Shown here piece after piece: positions 63,316 through 64,000 of a stretch of 64,000 bases of DNA. Positions within the stretch are counted from its first letter, which is position 1; each line of letters begins with the position of its first letter. The translations under genes were made by a program, and so were the position numbers. Under the pieces are notes generated by a model, which ran no database searches, was not told where the DNA came from, and saw only the letters and a list, made by a program, of their open reading frames with translations. The DNA is from Oscillospiraceae bacterium (GTDB lineage: Bacteria; Bacillota; Clostridia; Oscillospirales; Ruminococcaceae), in NCBI GenBank assembly GCA_017414435.1, contig JAFQMN010000002.1, positions 1 through 64,000 on the forward strand, written 5' to 3'.

Positions 63316-63450
63316 CTAATTTAATTCAATATTACCGTTTTGTCTTCTTGTTTGAATGAGAAGTAGATCTGATAAATGTTGCAGTTCACCATTATCTATA
63401 ATATTCCAATTTGCGCACTCATGCTCTATAAAGTTTATATCCTTTGCCAT
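63316..63450 (-). CDS. 44-residue protein in baseplate operon
   Basis: A small ORF (MAKDINFIEHECANW... to GNIELN) with a good GAAGGGAG site, overlapping the end of the gp25-like gene by 16 bases and ending 28 bases before the LysM gene. Both the ribosome binding site and the tight packing indicate translation. No family known. Could be a small baseplate part or chaperone. Confidence 0.6.
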   Translation of the reverse strand: MAKDINFIEHECANWNIIDNGELQHLSDLLLIQTRRQNGNIELN

Positions 63451-63764
63451 TTAAAATCGCTCCCTTCTATATTTTGAAATTTTAACTCTCGGGTCTTTAT
63501 TCCCTTCTCTAGCAAAATCTCAACTTCTACTATAACTATTTTATGCTCGATATCAATTTTTAAATCTTTATAGCGCACGTTATCGAAATTATTTAAAACC
63601 TCTTTTACTATTTTGCTGAATTTTATGTTAAACAGCTCTAAGTCATCTGTATTAAAATCTAGGTTAGGCAGCTCACTGCCTAATTTTTTATTAAGTTCAA
63701 AACTGCCTTTGGGCAGCAGCATTGCTATGTATATGTTATCTATAATTGTTTCAATATCCATCAT
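63435..63764 (-). CDS. gp25/lysozyme-like baseplate wedge protein
   Basis: A 109-residue protein resembling the gp25/XkdS-like baseplate wedge family (T4 gp25, P2 gpW, Afp9), with the characteristic LLPKGSFELNKKLGSEL segment and short beta-rich C-terminus. It would link sheath to baseplate in a contractile tail. Despite the family's old name it is not a lysozyme. An AAAGGTGG site lies ahead of the ATG. Overlaps the 44-residue ORF. Confidence 0.7.
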   Translation of the reverse strand: MMDIETIIDNIYIAMLLPKGSFELNKKLGSELPNLDFNTDDLELFNIKFSKIVKEVLNNFDNVRYKDLKIDIEHKIVIVEVEILLEKGIKTRELKFQNIEGSDFKWQRI

Positions 63765-63770
63765 TTATTT

Positions 63771-64000
63771 TTATTCCACCTTTAACCTACAAGATATCAA
63801 TTTTATTCGTTTTAGCCTTTTGTTTATAAAATCATTCTCTAATTCAAGCAAGGCACAATTATAAAAGATATATACTTTGTTTGCTTTTTGCACCCGCACT
63901 GATATATTCTTACCCTCTTTTAGTAACCAGCAAAAATCTTCCACATAAACATCTTCTAGTTCTAATTTGAATTCTGGCTTTTCGCTAATAATTTTAGTCT
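63771..64000 (-). CDS. partial CDS, probable tail/baseplate operon member
   Basis: An open frame runs from the right edge to a TAA at 63771, giving 75 C-terminal residues (ends RLKVE). Composition is charged with alternating hydrophobics (VYVEDFCWLLKEG, NKVYIFYNCALLELENDF), possibly a beta-rich small domain. It ends 6 bases before the gp25-like start, so it belongs to the same operon. Family not recognised; XkdR/DUF2577-like proteins are one option by position. Confidence 0.55.
   Translation of the reverse strand, partial: TKIISEKPEFKLELEDVYVEDFCWLLKEGKNISVRVQKANKVYIFYNCALLELENDFINKRLKRIKLISCRLKVE

Noticed and set aside
1..64000. CRISPR arrays, insertion sequences and transposase genes
   Set aside because: No regularly spaced repeats, cas genes or transposase motifs were seen on either strand.

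Overview
The window is an AT-rich stretch of a chromosome from a low-GC Gram-positive bacterium, most like a Clostridia (Oscillospirales-type) lineage. The evidence is strong AGGAGG ribosome binding sites with many GTG and TTG starts, TTGACA-17-TATAAT promoters, an FtsE-FtsX-M23 peptidase operon, SecG, a DnaE-type replicative polymerase alpha subunit, a clostridial-style topoisomerase IV-like pair, a CdaR/PucR-type regulator, and a one-piece tmRNA next to smpB. The species is not identifiable by eye. A host-associated lifestyle is only inferred, from the number of orphan secreted proteins.

Layout. 1-7.8 kb: secreted or surface proteins of unknown function on the minus strand with their own consensus promoters, including a protein with a kinase-like catalytic motif (3131-5191) and an alanine-rich, apparently highly expressed surface protein (5375-7765). 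A decayed Fur-family fragment lies between them. 8.0-12.6 kb: rsmI, a trmN6-like methyltransferase, thioredoxin, thioredoxin reductase and aspS. 12.7-13.0 kb: a Pro-Thr-Tyr tRNA operon. 13.2-19 kb: a small secreted protein, a 937-residue beta-helix surface protein and a C39 peptidase-containing ABC exporter. 19-39 kb: a long housekeeping run (rqcP, amidohydrolase, ispF, ispD, peptidase, queA, tyrS, hemolysin III-like, glyoxalase-like, dtd, relA/spoT, recJ, tatD, topoisomerase A and B, ftsH, hpt). 39-44.6 kb: a tRNA-Thr, an acidic-repeat lipoprotein, proS, a zinc-ribbon/PASTA pseudokinase and a DUF4340 protein. 44.8-51.3 kb: a plus-strand block of secG, gltX, dnaE and an RluA-type gene. 51.3-61.7 kb, minus strand: a membrane-anchored amidase, degV, a GNAT gene with an attenuator-like leader, ssrA, smpB, recR, ybaB, an M23 peptidase, ftsX, ftsE and a PucR-like regulator. 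61.8-64 kb: the end of a contractile-tail baseplate operon that runs off the right edge.

Sites of note are two perfect parS palindromes (21117-21136 and 56585-56604). Each sits inside an 84-85 bp element, and the two elements are clearly related copies in opposite orientation. The window is therefore probably origin-proximal.

The best candidates for undescribed biology are the secreted kinase-like protein and its neighbours, the contractile-tail module set directly beside cell-division genes with no integrase in view, the parS elements with conserved flanks, and several unusual control features: an ATT start for dtd, a 21-codon ORF ahead of tyrS, and an upstream ORF with competing hairpins ahead of the GNAT gene.
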